Assembly (NCBI GenBank): GCA_025766275.1
Contig: JAFKAC010000127.1
Location: 1 to 64,000 of the forward strand
Direction: 5' to 3'
DNA from: Lactarius indigo
Lineage: Eukaryota > Basidiomycota > Agaricomycetes > Russulales > Russulaceae
DNA length: 64,000 nucleotides
The position numbers were made by a program, and so were the translations under genes. Under the pieces are notes generated by a model. That model was not told the origin of the DNA and searched no databases. It saw only the letters and a program-made list of their open reading frames with translations. The stretch's first letter is position 1, and each line of letters opens with the position of its first letter. Positions 60,588 through 64,000 of this stretch are shown here, piece by piece.

Positions 60588-61407
60588 ATGAACGAAATCA
60601 AGAAACGGGAAAGAACATCCACCAATGCCCCTAACGATGGTGGCATGCGCAGTATGGGCTCGAGTCAAGGAGCCGAGCGCAATGACGAGGCTCTCGTGAT
60701 CATCCGAAGCTTGAAACAAGAGGAAAAGGACATCAATGCGGTTATCGTGGCTGTACGTTTTCTCAGTTTTCTGCCGCATTGGCATGGTTGTGAATGTTCA
60801 CTCACGCTGCGATAAAGGCCAGCGCAATTTGCGCTTCCCTCATCTGGTGCAGCGGTCAAGACGATCTGCAGGCGCCGAGGGAGAAATATTTATACACTGC
60901 ATTATTCTCGCGCGTATCTCAGAAAAATTCCCTCACCCCTCCGCGGGTCGCCGTTCCTCCCATTCCGCATGTCCCTGATCCGGCCCTCGCCCCATCATCG
61001 AGTTTCGGCCCAAGTTTCGGGCTGCTATGGGCAAATGCCTACTGGATCACGGGTCTTGGCTTCGGTCTTGCCGCGATATTTATGGCGGTTCTCATCAAGC
61101 AAGCGATTCGGAATTACAGGGTTGCCATTAAACGTCGCGGCCGGCCGTTGTTGGAGAAGATACATACACAGGAGTCTTGGATGGTGAGGCGGAGGCTTGG
61201 TACAGGTCCGCGCCGACGGATGCGGTGTACCGACTTTTCAGGGTCTTTCTCGTTCTATCCCTCCTGGCGTACGTCGATTGCTTCGTTTGCCCTGTTGGTG
61301 CTACAGTCTTTATCCCGACTGCCATCTGTGGTTTGCTCTACGTCTTTGGTGACACCAAATCGACCGTAAGCTCAGAACAACCGTCCCAGAGCCCATTCCC
61401 AGGCTAG
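60588..61407 (+). CDS. Uncharacterised membrane protein, tandem copy 2 (C-terminal frame disturbed)
   Basis: Paralogue of the gene at 58980. Exon 1 (60588-60752) encodes MNEIKKRERTSTNAPNDGG then SMGSSQGAERNDEALV; exon 2 begins ASAICASLIWC and continues with TPPRVAVPPIPHVPDP, LLWANAYWITGLGFGLAAIF. After KIHTQESW the homologous C-terminus (VYRLFRVFLVLSL, FIPTAICGLLYVFGD) continues in another frame, ending at 61407, while the original frame runs to a different stop at 61369. The site has an insertion of about 30 nt relative to copy 1. Either this is a frameshifted gene or the C-terminus has been replaced. The extra FGPSFG repeat in the loop is copy-specific. Confidence 0.55.
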
Positions 61408-61960
61408 GACTTCCATCTCGTCCCCATTGGGTCCATGGTCAGAGCCAATCGATCAGGAATGCGGCGACGGAGAGGCGTTGGGAATTTGGCGTAAGGGTGG
61501 GTGACAGTTGGTCCGGAATGGGGTTGATAATGACAAAGGACAGGGGAGTACCACACTAGAACAAAATGTAATATTTCGAGTTTCTGACTATGCCGGGGGC
61601 CAAGCTAGTTATGTCGAAGGTCCCGGAACTTGTCAGTCAATAGAAGCCAAAGGTGAAATCTCAATTCAACGATTTAAATCAGTCGTCATCGACGTTGTGC
61701 TAATCACATCTTTAGATTGATGTGAGAGGGAAAGGGGGTGCGTAGATAAGAAGTAAGAACAGCTCAGCAATAACGATGCATTAGGTCTGAATTGGCTGAT
61801 GGGCGCTATCATCACAGGCGCCGACTGGGGAATTGAAGAAACGAGCGCTTGACGTGTGCCCCCCTCTCTCAACTTATCTTATCCTATCCGCGTTCTGTAA
61901 GACTTTCAGGTGATCCTGGATGGAAAAGTTCAGGGTGTTGAGAACCAGCCCGAAGGGATC

Positions 61961-63067
61961 CTGATGAGTTTTCCAGTTTCTCCCTCGTATGGCCAAGTGT
62001 CTTGAGTAGGGAATGTGAAGCACAAGTGATCAAGAGCCTCTTATGCAAATGGGAAGGGGTCATCGATATATGAAAGCCCTCGTAACCTACCAGTAGGAAC
62101 GGTCTCAGGGGACCAAAAGAATATGTACACAAGTGGCTGGATAAAAACGGTTCAAAAAAAAATACACAAGTAGCTGTTCGCCAGCGATTCGCATAGGACA
62201 CTGTCCCTGTGACGCTTGTCAATAGTCTGTTGTGCTCTCGCAAAAATTCCGGAACATCAATAGTAATCTAGGAGCCTGGGATGGATCACGAAGTTTACAT
62301 CCCAAGGACGTGGTAGACACCTACAACTTGAAGTTATCTGTCGCGGGGCGCCTCTCTCCCATACTCCGGACCGGATTGTCCGTGATTCTATCGCACTCTT
62401 CCGCACTCTTCCTTCTTCCTTAGAGAGAATATGCACCATCCGTGTTGCGTCGTATATTTATCATCCGCCTTTCGTAGCTGCTTTCTCGACTTGCGAGCGT
62501 ACCGCTGCGTACGCTTCCAGGACCGAAAACGAGTCGGGTCATTTATCTCGCCGTGCAAAATCCATCTGATTCCATCCTCATTGTATACCTTTCTCATTTG
62601 AACTTGAAGGCGCTCGGAACACTTTACTCCGTATGCGCGCATCCTTCTCTTCTTCCCGCTGCAGATCGATGACACTACCGCTACCGCTTTCTTCTGTCCT
62701 TCCTCCCACTCGACAGATTGTCTTGAAATCGTTCCTCGCGGTGTTCCTCGGAATCACTGGTGCCCACCTCCAGGCACCAGCACTCAAGGAGATCACGTGT
62801 GCCTGTGAGATGAAGACACGGTGTACAAAACACAAAGTTCCTTTGCTTACCTAGCGACTTATATTTGGGTTTCGCGCTGCTGCTTTGTTGTTCGTGGGCT
62901 ATGGATTCATGCAGATTGACGACATGGACGCGCGGATGGAATTTGCGAATTTTGTGACAACGGAGAGCTGGCTGCTTCAGGTCGAGAGAGGTCTCTCTCA
63001 CTGGCGCATTCACTCGAGGCGGCCGGCAGAGCCCGAGCATAGGACCTGAGAGGAATCCGCTCAGGCC
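61961..63067. other. Gene-poor region
   Basis: No supportable gene. An A10 run is at 62154-62163 (AAAAAAAAAT context). The short plus frame 62633-62854 (MRASFSSSRCRSMTLPLPL) has a hydrophobic middle but no conserved pattern. Confidence 0.4.
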
Positions 63068-63525
63068 CGCATGGATCACACGTCCCTACTGAGCACCGCG
63101 GGTGAGTACGCCAGCCTCATCAACTCCGTTCGAGTAAGCCACCGCGTTCTCATCTCTGATACTGACCCCTAACTGATGGCGTTTAGTTCGCGCATGTGAA
63201 TGTATTACGCATGTCAAAGCGCAGATATAGAGCTGAAGGAGCATTAAACAAGCGCCTGAATGGAACCGTGCTCAAGGCAAGATCGTGGTTGACCGCCTCG
63301 GACACTTATATTCTCAGATTGGTGGAGTGCGATAATGGCATGAAAAAATTATCGTACCGATGTAAGCCGAACGACGGGCACTGGACGCGAAGCAAGAATT
63401 TGAACACGTGTCGCGGTTCGAGTATGAGCGCATCGAGGATTTCAAGAGCTTGGAGTAACTTCTGGATGGCGCTATCACCAAATAGAAACAGTCGATACGA
63501 GGCATTTCAGTAGCTGTTACTGAAG
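63068..63525 (+). pseudogene. Relic of a Vps5/SNX1-type sorting nexin BAR domain
   Basis: Plus-strand text in shifting frames follows the C-terminal BAR domain of fungal Vps5: MDHTSLLSTAGEYASLINSV, a GT-AG intron, FAHVNV then YACQSADIELKE, and later AKQEFEHVSRFEYERIEDFK then, after a stop, LLDGAITK. About seven residues are missing before FEYERIEDF, and several frame changes and stops occur. The PX domain is not present. Confidence 0.6.
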
Positions 63526-63913
63526 AAGACTCTCGGGGTAGTTTTCAAGGAAGACACAACTACGTCGTGGTGGAGCACAACTGTCAGTGATGTTATCAGC
63601 TGCCACGTGGGTAGGATTTAGAACGAAAGACGGCGGCGGAAATGATAGTGAACCTACAAGGGATTGTCAGTGGGCGACAATAAGGGAAAGGCACTCAAGA
63701 ATGTTCGGAGGAATTGACAATCGCTTCGAAGCGGCGATGTAGTTTTGCGTATTTGAATAAGTGGATATTGAATTCAGGCCTTATTCGGGGGGCTTATTCG
63801 GGGGGGAAGGGACTCGGACGACAGACCACGCAGATCCATCGCTTTGATTTTTTTTGGAAAAGGGTACATGTTTCACCAGATACGACACCAAGTTACAAAT
63901 ACGGCAGACAACA
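63526..63913. other. Intergenic region
   Basis: No gene. A 13-base direct repeat (TTATTCGGGGGG-type) occurs twice at 63781-63806, and a T10 run is at 63845-63854. Confidence 0.4.
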
Positions 63914-64000
63914 ATGTCAAAACTCGCCCCATACCCTCATACTACTCCCCTTGAGGTACGTTGTTCCCAGAGACATACATCTGAACAAGTCACGCAACAA
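63914..64000 (+). CDS. Possible first exon of a gene leaving the window
   Basis: ATG at 63914 opens MSKLAPYPHTTPLE, ending at 63955 with a good GTACGT donor. The context (ACAATGTC) suits a fungal start codon. Nothing else of the gene is visible, so the product cannot be named. Confidence 0.35.
   Translation, partial: MSKLAPYPHTTPLEVRCSQRHTSEQVTQQ

Larger units (their letters stand above)
60460..61960 (+). repeat. Tandem duplication, unit 2
   Basis: Second copy of 58850-60330, diverged by substitutions and small indels. Confidence 0.8.

Overview
This window is nuclear DNA of a filamentous basidiomycete, most likely an Agaricomycete. The evidence is many short GT-AG introns (about 45-70 nt), several microexons, and basidiomycete-style families: Kre9/Knh1-like GPI proteins, an F-box protein, a Rom2-type RhoGEF, a GH18 chitinase, and dihydroxyacetone kinase. 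I joined exons by hand from reading frame, splice sites and remembered family conservation; no alignment was run.

Layout. 1-7.3 kb is ordinary gene space: the end of an OHCU decarboxylase (uric acid breakdown) broken at a G16 run, a 13-exon SLC35F-type transporter, a small polyglutamine protein, and a 9-exon GPATCH1-family G-patch splicing factor. 7.3-11.8 kb is gene-poor and holds a short tandem repeat and an ankyrin-repeat relic. 11.8-22.7 kb carries an 18-exon amino acid permease with a cluster of microexons, a Trm140/METTL2-type tRNA m3C methyltransferase, and head-to-head with it a large RhoGEF (DEP, two DH domains in tandem, PH, CNH).

22.7-39 kb is an accessory mosaic of segmental duplications. 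It has four copies of an uncharacterised multi-pass membrane protein gene (one intact, three decaying), two detached copies of the last ~300 bp of the RhoGEF CNH domain, three relics of an unrecognised protein, a duplicated ~0.8-1 kb flanking module, one tRNA-Lys gene with an intron, and a small poly(A) insertion with a 13-bp direct repeat. A probably intact GPI-anchored protein gene sits between two of the duplicated blocks. 40-44.5 kb has an F-box protein and a GH18 chitinase.

45-58 kb is conserved and dense: an ORF encoding only the kinase domain of fungal tRNA ligase Trl1, a probable initiator tRNA-Met gene with an 8-nt intron, a five-finger CCCH protein (ZC3H3/Red5-like), ribosomal protein eL43, Ccz1 (Rab7 GEF subunit), a Ubp12/USP15-type deubiquitinase, and head-to-head with it dihydroxyacetone kinase. 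58-64 kb is accessory again: a sedolisin protease relic, a tandem duplication of a small membrane-protein gene with a conserved CRE-like promoter palindrome, a Vps5-type sorting-nexin relic, and possibly a first exon at the right edge.

I see no operons, CRISPR array, rRNA or recognisable transposase. The least ordinary features are the isolated tRNA-ligase kinase domain beside an intron-containing tRNA gene, the tandem-DH RhoGEF, the microexon clusters, and the mosaic duplicated block that carries a severed piece of its neighbour gene.
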